Assembly: GCA_963714325.1 (NCBI GenBank) | Contig: CAVQOB010000008.1 | Span: 248,001 to 312,000, forward strand | DNA from: CAVQOB01 sp963714325 | GTDB lineage: Bacteria > Pseudomonadota > Alphaproteobacteria > Rhizobiales > Hyphomicrobiaceae | Reading direction: 5' to 3' | Length of the DNA: 64,000 bases | In this document: positions 50,779-59,892 of the stretch, in pieces | Position numbering within the stretch: position 1 is the stretch's first letter | Layout of the letters: every line of letters starts with the position of its first letter | Translations under genes and position numbers: made by a program | Notes under the pieces: generated by a model | What the model was told of the DNA's origin: nothing | The model's input: only the letters and a program-made list of their open reading frames with translations | Databases searched by the model: none

Positions 50779-50994
50779 ATGCGGCAGACCGGCGTGGTCA
50801 AATTTTTCAACCAGACGAAGGGCTTCGGCTTTATCACTCCTGACCAGGGTGGCAAGGACGTTTTCGTTCACATCACCGCCGTCGAACGCTCGGGCATCGG
50901 CTCGCTCGACGAAGGCATGCGCGTCTCGTTCGAAACCGAACCGGACAAGCGTGGCAAGGGGCCGAAAGCGGTCAACCTGCAGCTCGCGTCTTGA
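50779..50994 (+). CDS. CspA-family cold-shock protein
   Basis: A 71-residue single-strand nucleic-acid-binding OB-fold protein: GVVKFFNQTKGFGFITPD with RNP1 (KGFGFI), then VFVHITAVERSG with RNP2 (VFVHI). An mRNA chaperone and antiterminator in known members. The ATG at 50779 gives the normal length; a longer frame to 50716 does not fit the family. Confidence 0.96.
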   Translation: MRQTGVVKFFNQTKGFGFITPDQGGKDVFVHITAVERSGIGSLDEGMRVSFETEPDKRGKGPKAVNLQLAS

Positions 50995-51185
50995 GCGCCG
51001 ATTGGTTTGACCGGGCTTCGACCGGTCCGAGCAGGCGGGACACACAGATCCAAAATCGAGACCAGCGCCTATCGCCAGCCGCTGGTTCAATGATCTAATG
51101 TCGGCAGTGCATGGAACTCAGCGCGAGTTCGGTGGCTGTTTTTTTGGCCACGCGCACGCATCGAAGCACCCCGAGGAGAATTCTC

Positions 51186-51509
51186 ATGAACAATGTCACC
51201 CGCAGCGCCGCTGTTGCAGCGCTCGCATTGGGCTTGGCCGTCCTGTCCGCGCCTGACGCATCGGCACAAAAGGCCGCCTGCATCAACAAGGGCGGCGAGG
51301 GCACCAACAGCACCGTCGATGGCGCCAAGTTCCAGGCCTGGGAGGCCGTTCTGCAAGCCACCGACTGGGGAATGTGGTCGCAGTTCATGGCGACGAACCA
51401 GAAAGTCGGTGTCGCGCCCGGCTATGATGTCAAGAACGTCAAGTCGAAGTGCAGCCCTGGTGGCATCGGCCAGACCTGCCAGATCTTTGCGACACTCTGC
51501 AAGAAGTGA
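51186..51509 (+). CDS. small secreted protein, four cysteines
   Basis: A 107-residue protein with a signal peptide (SAAVAALALGLAVLSAPDASA, cleavage after ASA). The mature part is AACINKGGEGTNSTVDGAKF through WEAVLQATDWGMW to SKCSPGGIGQTCQIFATLCKK. Four cysteines could form two disulfides. AGGAG lies before the ATG. I recall similar short exported proteins in Bradyrhizobiaceae, function unknown. Confidence 0.83.
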   Translation: MNNVTRSAAVAALALGLAVLSAPDASAQKAACINKGGEGTNSTVDGAKFQAWEAVLQATDWGMWSQFMATNQKVGVAPGYDVKNVKSKCSPGGIGQTCQIFATLCKK

Positions 51510-51565
51510 GCCCTGGGCCAGGAGGGACACACCCAAATCGGGCGAGCCCTCCTGTCGAGTGCCGC

Positions 51566-51856
51566 TTAGCGCTGGAACATCTGGCGCAGCATGCCGACGA
51601 TAGCCATCAGTACCCCGCCACCGACGCCGCCGCCGGCGATCTGCGAGATGATGCTGCCGATATCGAGCCCGCCGCCGGCCATGGCTGGCGCCGCGCCCAA
51701 AGCACTATTCAGGATGGCGCCGCCCAATCCACCGCCAACCAATCCGGCGAGTGAATTGCCAAGCGTGCCGAGGCTCAGATTTTTCAACATGCTGCCGGCG
51801 AGATTGCCGCCCGCAGCGCCGCTACCCAATTGAATGAGAAGACTGAGAATATCCAT
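51566..51856 (-). CDS. glycine-rich hydrophobic small protein
   Basis: A 96-residue protein (MDILSLLIQLGSGAAGGNLA... AGLVGGGLGGAILNS ... ISQIAGGGVGGGVLMAIVGM) with repeated GGGxGG helical segments, probably membrane-associated or self-assembling. AGGAG-like sequence precedes the start (caggagagaaacacaATG). Convergent with the gene ending at 51509, with an AGGAGGG/CCCTCCT hairpin (about 51518-51553) between them. Function unknown. Confidence 0.8.
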   Translation of the reverse strand: MDILSLLIQLGSGAAGGNLAGSMLKNLSLGTLGNSLAGLVGGGLGGAILNSALGAAPAMAGGGLDIGSIISQIAGGGVGGGVLMAIVGMLRQMFQR

Positions 51857-52139
51857 TGTGTTTCTCTCCTGTTGCAGGCTGGCGGGATTTCAGCACCGTC
51901 ATCGGCTCGTACCGCGAATCAAACAGCAGCCTGAAGGCAGTCTACCTGTGAATTGAGCTTATGCGGCAGACGAAAGTGGCACGATCGGTTGCCATCCGGC
52001 TGCTTAATGCTCATTTCGATGGTAGCTTCGCTACAACACCCGGCCAGGCACACCGCCCGTTGCGCCGGTGCAACGAGATTTTGACGGCCAATTCCGCTAT
52101 CAATGGCTCCCTGTACACGTGTCCTGCGAGGATCACCCG

Positions 52140-52505
52140 ATGACCAATATGTTTTTGAGGACGGCAATGCTGGCCATCGCGGCCAGTGCACTGTGCTTGA
52201 CGACGGCCGAAGCAGGCGGAGCCAAAAAGCCGCCGCAACCGCCGGCGGTCGTCGCAGCAACCGTCGAACATCCCAAGGCCGCGACCTATCGCCGTGCGCC
52301 ACAGGTCCGTGGCTTCCTTCAGCGCCGTGGCGGCTACTCCTACGGCGCAGCCGATAGCACGCTAACCTATGGCGATGGCCGTACCACGCTCGGCTCCAAT
52401 GGCCGCTTTTTTGGTCGGCAGACGACCAGCGGGCCGTTCGACAGCGGCTTCTTTTTTGACAGCGGCATCGGCCCGCGCGGCGGCGACAGCCCCTACCGCA
52501 ACTGA
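52140..52505 (+). CDS. hypothetical secreted protein
   Basis: A 121-residue protein with signal peptide (FLRTAMLAIAASALCLTTAEA). The mature part is basic and Gly/Arg-rich (RRAPQVRGFLQRRGGYSYG...GFFFDSGIGPRGGDSPYRN). Start ATG 52140; ribosome site weak. No domain recognised. The gap 51857-52139 to its left holds no gene I can support. Confidence 0.7.
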   Translation: MTNMFLRTAMLAIAASALCLTTAEAGGAKKPPQPPAVVAATVEHPKAATYRRAPQVRGFLQRRGGYSYGAADSTLTYGDGRTTLGSNGRFFGRQTTSGPFDSGFFFDSGIGPRGGDSPYRN

Positions 52506-52625
52506 ACCGCTGCGACCGTCATGCCACAGCACACCGCCTTCTCCACCGAGCGCTCTAGCCGCCGGTGCGTCGCGCGGCTATGTCAAATGGATGGAATTGC
52601 AGTGCAATAAAAGTTCGGAGTTCTC

Positions 52626-53027
52626 ATGCGCATTCGTCTCAGCACTATTGCTCCCGCCCTGTTCGGCGCCATCGCCGTTGTCGGTCTCGCCGGAGCGGCT
52701 GAAGCCAAATGCACGCGCCTCGGTTTCTCTGTGAACGACTACGGCAAGGATGGCCCGACCAAGGACGCTAAGGACCTGCTCGATAAGTACATTGCCAATT
52801 GGGCGGCTACGAACGGCGTCAAGAAGTACACGACCGGCAAGAAGGACGTGAAGTGCGAGCTGTTCCTCGATGTTATTCTCTTCGACGAACACACCTGCCG
52901 CGCGGAAGCGACCGTGTGCTGGGGCGGCGGCGCCGCCGCGCCTGCAACGCCGGCAGCATCCCCCGTCGCTGTCGAACCGAAGAAAACCGCCCCGCCGGCA
53001 AATCCCAAAGTCAAATCGCCAGCCTGA
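52626..53027 (+). CDS. small secreted protein with C-terminal Pro/Ala tail
   Basis: A 133-residue protein with signal peptide (TIAPALFGAIAVVGLAGAAEA), a compact domain (CTRLGFSVNDYGKDGPTKDA...KKDVKCELFLDVILFDEHTC...VCW) with four cysteines, and a Pro/Ala/Lys-rich tail. GGAG lies shortly before the ATG. The first domain looks conserved, as I recall from Rhizobiales proteins without assigned function. Confidence 0.8.
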   Translation: MRIRLSTIAPALFGAIAVVGLAGAAEAKCTRLGFSVNDYGKDGPTKDAKDLLDKYIANWAATNGVKKYTTGKKDVKCELFLDVILFDEHTCRAEATVCWGGGAAAPATPAASPVAVEPKKTAPPANPKVKSPA

Positions 53028-53044
53028 TCTTAGTCGTCCAGACC

Positions 53045-54700
53045 TCACTCCGCTGCAGCCGAAGCCTTCGGCAGCACCGCCGCTTCCAGCGCATGCCGAC
53101 CCCGGATCATGTCCGACGCCTTATCGGCGATCATCATCGTCGCCGCATTGAGATTGGCCGACAACATCGTCGGCATGATCGATGCGTCGACCACCCGCAA
53201 TCCGGCGATCCCATGCACGCACAGCTGATCGTCAACCACCGTCGTCGCATCGCTCGCCGGCCCCATCCGGCATGACCCGCCCGGATGGAACGTCGTCGTC
53301 GCTCGCCGTCGCGCCACGTCAAGCAGTTCATCATCCGTCTGCACGCCCGCACCCGGCACGTCCTCGCGATCATAATAGGGCTCGAGCGGTTTGGATTTCA
53401 GCAGCCGCCGCGCCAGCTTCATGCCCGCCACCAGCACGCGACGGTCGTATTCTTCCGCGAGATAGTTGGGTTGAATGATCGGCATATCGAACGGATCAGC
53501 CGATCGCGCATGCACGAAGCCATGGCTTTCCGGCCGCTGCTGCCACGCCGCCACCGTCATGCCGGGCTCGGACTCGAGCTGACCCTGCACGCCCTCCTTG
53601 TAACTCGCCGGCGTAAACGTCATCTGGATATCCGAGCGCTCTGCCGAAACGCCCGAATGCCAGAAGCAGTAGACCAGCGTCGGCGACAGCGAGAGAATGC
53701 CCTTGCGCGTTAGAAAATACTTGGCGATCTCGGCACCGAGCCGCACGCCGCGCACACGCTCGTTGATCGTATCGACGTTCTTGACGCGCGCGACAAAGCG
53801 CGGCGCATAGTGATCGCGCAAGTTCTGCCCGACCGACGGCAGCGCGTGCAGTACGGGAATGCCGAGACTGTTGAGCAGCCCCGGCGCGCCGATACCGGAG
53901 AGCTGCAGCAGTTGCGGCGAATTATAGGTGCCGCCTGACAGGATCACCTCCCGGCGGGCGCGAATTTCTGTCGGCGCACCACCACGCCCGCCATGGCTGT
54001 AGCGCACACCGATCGCGCGTCGGCCTTCGAGCATGACGCTGGTCGCATGCGCGCGCGTCCGCACCGTCAGGTTGGCGCGCTTCTTTGCCGGATTGAGAAA
54101 CGCCGTCGCCGTACTCACGCGCCGGCCGTTCTGAATCGTCCGTTGTGCGTAGGAAATGCCTTCCTGCGAAGCGCCGTTGTAGTCGGGATTGCGTGGAATC
54201 CCGGCTTCCACCGCGCCTGCGATAAACGCGTCGCACAGCGGATGGCTCCAGTTGATATCGGTGACGGTGAGCGCGCCTTGGCGCCCGCGATAGCTGTCAT
54301 CGCCGCCGCCGACGCGTTTCTCCAGCCGGCGGAAATACGGCAGCACATCGGCATAGCCCCAACCGCGATTGCCCCGTTGCGCCCAGGTGTCGAAATCCAT
54401 CGGCTGGCCGCGATTGTAGATGTGTCCATTGATCGAACTCGACCCGCCGAGTGTTTTGCCGCGCGGCGCGACGATCCGTCGGCCGTCGGTCCAGGCGCCG
54501 GGCTCCATGTCGTAGACCCAGTTCACGTGCCGGTTGTAGAACGTTTTGATGAACCCTGCGGGGATGTGAATGTAAGGGTGCCAGTCGGCTGGCCCCGCTT
54601 CGAGCAGGCAGACGCTCTTGTCCGGATCTTCGCTGAGCCGGTTGGCCAGCACGCAACCCGCCGACCCCGCGCCGACAATGATGTAGTCAAAGGTATCCAT
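53045..54700 (-). CDS. GMC family FAD-dependent oxidoreductase (choline dehydrogenase-like)
   Basis: A 551-residue flavoenzyme. The FAD loop is YIIVGAGSAGCVLANRLSE, followed by APRGKTLGGSSSINGHIYNR (GMC signature 1) and GTYNSPQLLQLSGIGAP (signature 2), with a C-terminal TTTFHPGGSCRMG carrying the active-site His and N-A-A-T-M-M near the end. Oxidises an alcohol; choline is only the name-giving case, and no betaine genes are near. Start 54700; the longer frame to 54784 is not conserved. Confidence 0.95.
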   Translation of the reverse strand: MDTFDYIIVGAGSAGCVLANRLSEDPDKSVCLLEAGPADWHPYIHIPAGFIKTFYNRHVNWVYDMEPGAWTDGRRIVAPRGKTLGGSSSINGHIYNRGQPMDFDTWAQRGNRGWGYADVLPYFRRLEKRVGGGDDSYRGRQGALTVTDINWSHPLCDAFIAGAVEAGIPRNPDYNGASQEGISYAQRTIQNGRRVSTATAFLNPAKKRANLTVRTRAHATSVMLEGRRAIGVRYSHGGRGGAPTEIRARREVILSGGTYNSPQLLQLSGIGAPGLLNSLGIPVLHALPSVGQNLRDHYAPRFVARVKNVDTINERVRGVRLGAEIAKYFLTRKGILSLSPTLVYCFWHSGVSAERSDIQMTFTPASYKEGVQGQLESEPGMTVAAWQQRPESHGFVHARSADPFDMPIIQPNYLAEEYDRRVLVAGMKLARRLLKSKPLEPYYDREDVPGAGVQTDDELLDVARRRATTTFHPGGSCRMGPASDATTVVDDQLCVHGIAGLRVVDASIMPTMLSANLNAATMMIADKASDMIRGRHALEAAVLPKASAAAE

Positions 54701-54837
54701 ACCCGTCGTCCCGTTTCGCCTACTCCCCATTCGATACCGGGGGACAACGGGAATCGCAAGCACAGGCCGGGCCTGCGGGGCCACACGGAGAGCATTGTGC
54801 GATCAATGGCGAGGGCACGCGTCAACCGACGGTGCCG

Positions 54838-55266
54838 TCATTGCCACGTAATCAACACCCTGAGCTTCACCAGCCACGGCATAAATTTCTGCGCCGTCTG
54901 CCCGACCGCCCAGAGCGCGACGAACAGCAGGATCAACGCCGGGATCGCGGCGAATACCGCCTTGATGAAAAATCGCACCATATGCAGGAACGGCACGTCA
55001 AACGCGCCGACCGTCACTCGGCCACTGTCGGCCATCAGCCGATCAGCAAAATCTGGCACGGCATTCAAGTCAGCCGCCGCCGATTGATATCCCGGCGCCG
55101 CACCACGTGTCGGGTTTGCATCGCCCGCTGGCCCTGCCGCCGGACGCTGCGTTCGCGCCTCAGCCTCACGCATCTGGCGTTCGCGCGCTTCCTTGTCACG
55201 GCGGAATGTCCGCGGCAGATCATCCTCTTGATCGACGGGGTTCATCGACAATCGCGGTTCAGCCAT
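54838..55266 (-). CDS. hypothetical C-terminally anchored membrane protein
   Basis: A 142-residue protein: a charged, Arg/Glu-rich N-terminal half (DDLPRTFRRDKEARERQMRE) and one strong membrane helix near the C-terminus (FFIKAVFAAIPALILLFVALWAVG). Start at 55266 (MAEPRLSMNP). No family recognised. The gap 55267-55695 to its right holds two family-D elements and no certain gene. Confidence 0.65.
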   Translation of the reverse strand: MAEPRLSMNPVDQEDDLPRTFRRDKEARERQMREAEARTQRPAAGPAGDANPTRGAAPGYQSAAADLNAVPDFADRLMADSGRVTVGAFDVPFLHMVRFFIKAVFAAIPALILLFVALWAVGQTAQKFMPWLVKLRVLITWQ

Positions 55267-55409
55267 CGTGCGACCAGCTCCAAATAAGGGCAGACTCTCT
55301 GAAAACGCACCGTCAGAACGCAACACAACTCGACCGACATCAAGATCGCCGTTACCGCAGAATCGAAGCGCAGCGGGCGCTCCCTTCTAACCGGACACTG
55401 GCGATCCGG

Positions 55410-55484
55410 CTAGTGTGATGATCGAGAAGTTCGTCCGATTTCGCAGCACTCTCGAAACGAACTTCTCGATCTGAATCACACTAG
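55410..55484. repeat. CTAGTG-bounded inverted repeat (family D), divergent copy
   Basis: CTAGTGTGATGATCGAGAAG at the left mirrors CTTCTCGATCTGAATCACACTAG at the right. Same boundaries and size as the other family-D copies but different stem sequence. Confidence 0.82.
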
Positions 55485-55497
55485 AAACTCTATGATA

Positions 55498-55574
55498 CTA
55501 GGGTCCCTTTTGATTCCGAAGTTCGCTCAAAGCGGTGCCGCGAAAACTGGCGAACTTCGGAATCGGGACACTAG
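55498..55574. repeat. CTAGTG-bounded inverted repeat (family D), copy 2
   Basis: Matches 47324-47396 in GATTCCGAAGTTCGCTCAAA and GGCGAACTTCGGAATCGG, with the ACTAG/CTAG borders. It lies 13 bp from the divergent copy. Confidence 0.85.
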
Positions 55575-55695
55575 CTTAACTCCGGCAATTTGTCGGGATT
55601 GGGAGCGCACCCCGCCGGTTTTGTGTCGGCACCCGCAAATTTGGTGCAAAAACATGGCGTGCAGTAGTATCCGTCCGGCAATGCCCAGTAGCCCG

Positions 55696-56844
55696 CTACG
55701 CAGCGTCCCCCAAAAACGGTTTCAAATGCTTGCGCACCGTCGCCTCGGGCAAATCCTTGGTGATGAAAACGAAACGTGAGCGCAGATCGCGCTCGCCGTC
55801 TCGCCGTTTCGGCCAATCGGCCAGCGTATCCGGCGGGTAGAACACGTGCTGTACGCCGTGCACCACGAACGGCTTCGGCTGCCCTTCAACCGTCGCGATG
55901 CCCTTCACGCGCAGCAGCTTGTCACCATAGGCCGCAGCCATCGTCTGCAAGCCGAGCGATAGCGCGTTGCCATCCAGCGGCGTGTCAAACACCAGTCCAT
56001 ACGACGCGATACCATGCAAATGCGCGTGGTGATGATCAGGGTGATCGCAATCCTCGCCGCAGGCTTCGCCATGCGCGTGCGCGTGATGAGCGTGCTCGTG
56101 GTTGTGACCATGATCATGACCGCAATCCGGCGCGCAGGCATCCGTGTGCCCGCCGAGATGCACATGATCGCGGGCAACTGTCTCGGCCGCCAGCCACTTC
56201 TGCGCGTCGGTGCCTGACAGCGCCGGCTCATGTGCACCAAGCCCGATCAGCCGGCTTGGACTGACATCGCCTTTGATGACCCGCAGGATCTCGCCGGAGC
56301 GGTTCAGCGCTCGCACGCGGCCCTCGAGCCGCAGCAGATCCTCAGCGCTGGCCAGGTCCGTCTTGGTCAGGATGATACGGTCGGCGATGGCAATCTGCTT
56401 GGCCGGCTCGAACTGCTCGTCGAGTTGCTTGAGACCATGCTGAGCATCGACCGTCGTCACCACGCCGTCGAGCTGGTAAATTCGATAGACACTTTCGTCG
56501 GTCATCAGTGTGTGCACGATCGGCGTTGGATCGGCGAGCCCCGTCGTTTCCAGCACGACGCGGCGCATCGGCGGGATCTCGCCCCACATCGATTGCTTGT
56601 GCAGCTTGGCCAGCGCCTGCACCAAGTCGCCGCGAACGGTACAGCAGACGCAGCCCGACGGCAGCAGGATCGTATCCTCGTCGGTCTTCTCAATCAGTGC
56701 ATCGTCAAGACCCACCTCGCCGAACTCGTTGATGATCACCGCTGTACCGGCCATGCCCGGATCATTGAGCAACCGCTTCAGCAGCGTCGTCTTGCCCGAA
56801 CCGAGATAGCCGGTCAGCACAGTCATGGGGATAGCCGAGGACAT
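55696..56844 (-). CDS. CobW/COG0523 family metallochaperone GTPase
   Basis: A 382-residue P-loop GTPase with Walker A TGYLGSGKTTLL, the family metal motif GCVCC, Walker B VLETTGLADP and base motif TKTD. A His/Cys-rich linker (about residues 235-280, DCGHDHGHNHEHAHHAHAHG...) and the CobW_C domain (RVKGIATVEGQPKPFVVHGV) follow. This layout fits zinc-handling members that insert metal into client proteins. Start at 56844 with AAGG; divergent from the aldolase. I see no Zur-box-like palindrome in the short gap upstream. Confidence 0.93.
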   Translation of the reverse strand: MSSAIPMTVLTGYLGSGKTTLLKRLLNDPGMAGTAVIINEFGEVGLDDALIEKTDEDTILLPSGCVCCTVRGDLVQALAKLHKQSMWGEIPPMRRVVLETTGLADPTPIVHTLMTDESVYRIYQLDGVVTTVDAQHGLKQLDEQFEPAKQIAIADRIILTKTDLASAEDLLRLEGRVRALNRSGEILRVIKGDVSPSRLIGLGAHEPALSGTDAQKWLAAETVARDHVHLGGHTDACAPDCGHDHGHNHEHAHHAHAHGEACGEDCDHPDHHHAHLHGIASYGLVFDTPLDGNALSLGLQTMAAAYGDKLLRVKGIATVEGQPKPFVVHGVQHVFYPPDTLADWPKRRDGERDLRSRFVFITKDLPEATVRKHLKPFLGDAA

Positions 56845-56923
56845 GATCAACCTTGCTGGCGAGGAGACGTTGCGCAGTTCGACCGGCACCGTATCCTATC
56901 GGCATTCAAAAAGGGAGGTGCGT

Positions 56924-57580
56924 ATGAAAGACCCATCGGCGGCCGCCGCCCGACAGGAGGTGCTTGAAACGGCGCTGGCCATGAGCCGTCGCGGCCTGTC
57001 GCCCGGCCGTTCGGGCAATGTGTCACGGCGCTGGCTCGACGGCATGTTGATCACCCCCACCGGCATGGCCTATGACGCGATCCTGCCGCAAGACATTGTC
57101 TTTGTTGACGGCGACGGCCAATGGAGCGCCGACGCCCGCACGCCGTCCAGCGAGTGGCCGTTTCATCGCGCCACCTACAACGCCCGCCCGGACAGGAACG
57201 CGATCGTCCACTGTCACTCGACCCATGCGACGGTTCTCGCGTGTGCGCGGAAAGCCATTCCAGCATGTCACTACATGGTCGCGGTAGCGGGCGGCGATGA
57301 TATCCCCTGCGTTCCCTATGCGCTGTTCGGCTCCGACAAACTCGCGCGTTATGTTGCCAAGGGGCTTCGTGATCGCGACGCCTGCCTGATGGCCAATCAC
57401 GGCCAGATCGCACTCGCCTCAAGTTGCGCGGCGGCGCTTGATTTAGCCGCTGAGGTTGAGGTCCTCGCCGAGCAATACGTCAAGCTGCTGGCCATCGCCA
57501 AACCCGTCATTCTCAGCAACGACGAAATGTCCCGCGTCCTCAAGCGCTTCGCAAGCTACGGTCAGCAACCCAAGCGGTAA
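56924..57580 (+). CDS. class II aldolase/adducin family protein
   Basis: A 218-residue zinc aldolase of the FucA/AraD type: GLSPGRSGNVSRRW (substrate phosphate loop), MLITPTGMAYD, SSEWPFHRATYNARPD with the catalytic Glu, VHCHSTHATVLA with two zinc-ligand histidines, and LMANHGQIAL with the third. AAGGGAGG precedes the ATG at 56924. Substrate likely a sugar phosphate such as fuculose 1-phosphate, not provable here. Only 79 bp separate it from the divergent cobW start. Confidence 0.93.
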   Translation: MKDPSAAAARQEVLETALAMSRRGLSPGRSGNVSRRWLDGMLITPTGMAYDAILPQDIVFVDGDGQWSADARTPSSEWPFHRATYNARPDRNAIVHCHSTHATVLACARKAIPACHYMVAVAGGDDIPCVPYALFGSDKLARYVAKGLRDRDACLMANHGQIALASSCAAALDLAAEVEVLAEQYVKLLAIAKPVILSNDEMSRVLKRFASYGQQPKR

Positions 57581-57666
57581 CGGCTTTCCCAACATGTTCT
57601 GGAAACCGCGCGTGCGCCCGCGGCGGCTGCTGGTGGGCAGCTGAAGCCGCAAGAATAGTGCCGGTA

Positions 57667-59115
57667 TTAGGCCGCCTTCTGGCGCGCGGAAATGAGATCC
57701 CAGGCGACATTGATCTGCTTGATCCGGCTTTCACGCGCGCGCCGATCGTCTTCGCTTCGAGCGAGATCGGGATGCCAGCTCTGACGCAAAGCATCGACGA
57801 TCTTCTTGATCACCACCGGCCGTGCGTCAGCATTGATCCCCAGGATTTCGAAGGCATCCGCCGTCGTTTCCGGCATCGTAACGGTCGATCGCGCTTCCAC
57901 TTCAAGCGCCGCAGCGCTGGCGGCGATCCGGCGCACCCGCTCAAGATCGCCGGCAATTCCTTCGACCATGGCCCGAGCCTCGCGCCAGCGATGTTCGGTG
58001 ACGTGCGCTGTCAATTCCGGCGATAACAGCGATTTTCGAACATCGTCGAGATCGGCCGTCAGCACGTCTTTGAGCGTTAGCGCTTTAAGGCTTGCGACGA
58101 CCTGCCGAACGGCTTGATGCGTCGTCACTGCGCCAGCGATCAATGCTGACACCACGTCGGCTTCGGTATTGTCACTGTCGGTACTGGCAGCCGCACCCGC
58201 CACAGGTTTGCTGGCCGATACCTCCGTCCCGCGCGAGGCCTTCCGCGATCGCGACGGCACGAGCTGGTCGCTCCACCAGCGATGGGCGATCACAAATGAC
58301 ATTGTCGCCAGCATCATCGCGATCATCACCAGCACGAAGGAACGCTTGCGTTGCGCGGCTTCGGCATCCAGCGCGTCTGTCCCGTACGATGGCGCGGTGA
58401 TCGTCTCCCATCCACCCGAGTTGGCAGACGGCGGTGCGGCCGCGACAATCGAAGGCGGACGGTGAGCAGGTGGGTCGCGCGGTTTGGTTGGCAGTTCGGC
58501 TGCTGCTTTCGGTGCAGACGACGGCGCTTGCACCGGTGGGCGTTGCTCTTTGGGAGGGTCCGCAGCTGCCAATGCCGGTACCGGCGCTGTGACCGGCACA
58601 AACCGCCCGCCGGTCGATAGCATCGGCGCAAACCCCGCCGGCAGTGCAATCACCGCGCCGCCGTCCGCTTGCGCCGAGCGCTTGCATTCTGGTGACGGCG
58701 CGCCAGCGTTGCGTTGAGGATCGCAAGCGCCATCATAGGCCGGACCGTTCCAACGCGGCCCCATGCGGAAGTGCACACGCCCACCTTCAACCCACGCCCG
58801 TCGTGGCGTCGCCTCCAGGAACGCTGCGACAACATTGATCCAGGGCACACGCCCACCATCGCAGGCGATGTCGAATTTGTGCACGGTCCACGTCCTGCAA
58901 ACGTCCGGCGCAGCGGGTGCACATGCCGTAAAACCGTGATTTTCATGCGCGCCGAGAATGCGGTATGTCCGATCGGCAGCCACCGGCGTCAGCATGACGC
59001 GCCCGCTCTGCACCGTGCATTGCAGGGGCATCGTCAAGACATCTTGATCCGCCGCCGCCACATTCGGCACGGCCAATGCCGTCAGCACGGCACCAAACCA
59101 AATCCTGCGCCACAC
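57667..59115 (-). CDS. membrane protein with periplasmic N-domain and cytoplasmic C-terminal J domain
   Basis: A 482-residue protein. I start it at the GTG at 59115 (GGGGGGAAG five bases upstream), giving a signal/anchor (IWFGAVLTALAVPNVAAA). A ~130-residue cysteine-bearing domain (C-T-V-Q-S-G...; CDGGRVPWINVVAAFLE) precedes a Pro/Ala-rich linker and a membrane helix at 259-278 (SFVLVMIAMMLATMSFVIAH). A helical cytoplasmic region ends in a J domain with H448-P-D in LRQSWHPDLAR. If the signal is cleaved the topology is periplasm-membrane-cytoplasm. The J domain should stimulate DnaK at the membrane; what the outer domain senses is unknown. Confidence 0.82.
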   Translation of the reverse strand: MWRRIWFGAVLTALAVPNVAAADQDVLTMPLQCTVQSGRVMLTPVAADRTYRILGAHENHGFTACAPAAPDVCRTWTVHKFDIACDGGRVPWINVVAAFLEATPRRAWVEGGRVHFRMGPRWNGPAYDGACDPQRNAGAPSPECKRSAQADGGAVIALPAGFAPMLSTGGRFVPVTAPVPALAAADPPKEQRPPVQAPSSAPKAAAELPTKPRDPPAHRPPSIVAAAPPSANSGGWETITAPSYGTDALDAEAAQRKRSFVLVMIAMMLATMSFVIAHRWWSDQLVPSRSRKASRGTEVSASKPVAGAAASTDSDNTEADVVSALIAGAVTTHQAVRQVVASLKALTLKDVLTADLDDVRKSLLSPELTAHVTEHRWREARAMVEGIAGDLERVRRIAASAAALEVEARSTVTMPETTADAFEILGINADARPVVIKKIVDALRQSWHPDLARSEDDRRARESRIKQINVAWDLISARQKAA

Positions 59116-59360
59116 TGTCACTTCCCCCCACACGCCCCATTCCGCCTTCAGCATCTCAACACTGCCACCCACAATCCGATGCAATGTATTGCTACCAGCG
59201 CCACCAGTCGACATCCCCAGTCGACATTCCCAGTCACCATTGCAAGACGGCATTGCCCTCAAATTGACCAGAACAACGGCTGCACAACTGTTTCAAAGTG
59301 TCACCGTGTAGTGGGGCATGAATATGGCTGTGTTGAAGTTATCGCCGCAATCCACAGTCG

Positions 59361-59849
59361 TCACGAGCAACGCGGTTCTGGATTGCAGGAACAGCCGTTC
59401 TTGCACTGAACCGTCGTACGTGCGCAGCCAGCGCCGGGCGTACAAGTGCCGCTGGAGTACGTCAGACGATTGCCACGGCATGAACAGGTCTGCACGCAAA
59501 CCTCGCGATCGCTCCGATTGTCACAACTGGCGCTGACGGCGTTACATCCGCCCTCGCTTCGAATGGCAACATTGCCGGAACAGCTCACCGAGCCGATGAT
59601 GCGCGAACCACAGTCCTGCCGACGCTCTTCGACCTCGCGGCACCCGCCGGCACAAACACTCCGCCGCAGCACAAGCGTATTGCCGACGCAGCTGGCGACG
59701 CTGCGCCCTCCATTCGGGCATTGGCTATCAGCAGAGCAGCTTTGCGCCGCGGCAGGCAACGTAACTCCGAAGCACCACAGCATCGCGAACAGAACGCATA
59801 ACGCCGCCCCGCCTCGCAATCGCCCGAATCGATTCGCATCTGAAGGCAT
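59361..59849 (-). CDS. cysteine-rich secreted protein (18 Cys)
   Basis: A 162-residue protein with signal peptide (ALCVLFAMLWCFGVTLPAAA). A ~124-residue mature chain holds 18 cysteines in repeated patterns such as CxGNxLxxxxSxCxxGC (CVGNTLVLRRSVCAGGC; CRGNRLTYSSGTCTPGAGC). The even number and spacing suggest a disulfide-stabilised repeat fold. GGGAG precedes the ATG. It is divergent from the DUF992 gene with only 43 bp between start codons. Not recognised. Confidence 0.8.
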   Translation of the reverse strand: MPSDANRFGRLRGGAALCVLFAMLWCFGVTLPAAAQSCSADSQCPNGGRSVASCVGNTLVLRRSVCAGGCREVEERRQDCGSRIIGSVSCSGNVAIRSEGGCNAVSASCDNRSDREVCVQTCSCRGNRLTYSSGTCTPGAGCARTTVQCKNGCSCNPEPRCS

Positions 59850-59892
59850 CGCCAACTCCCGTTTCGGTCCGCCGATCATACAAGGACAAAAG

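Noticed and set aside
55571..55690. Cys-containing minus frame (GYWALPDGYYCTPCFC...) downstream of cobW
   Set aside because: It has no start codon of its own outside the cobW coding region and no ribosome site; may be a remnant.
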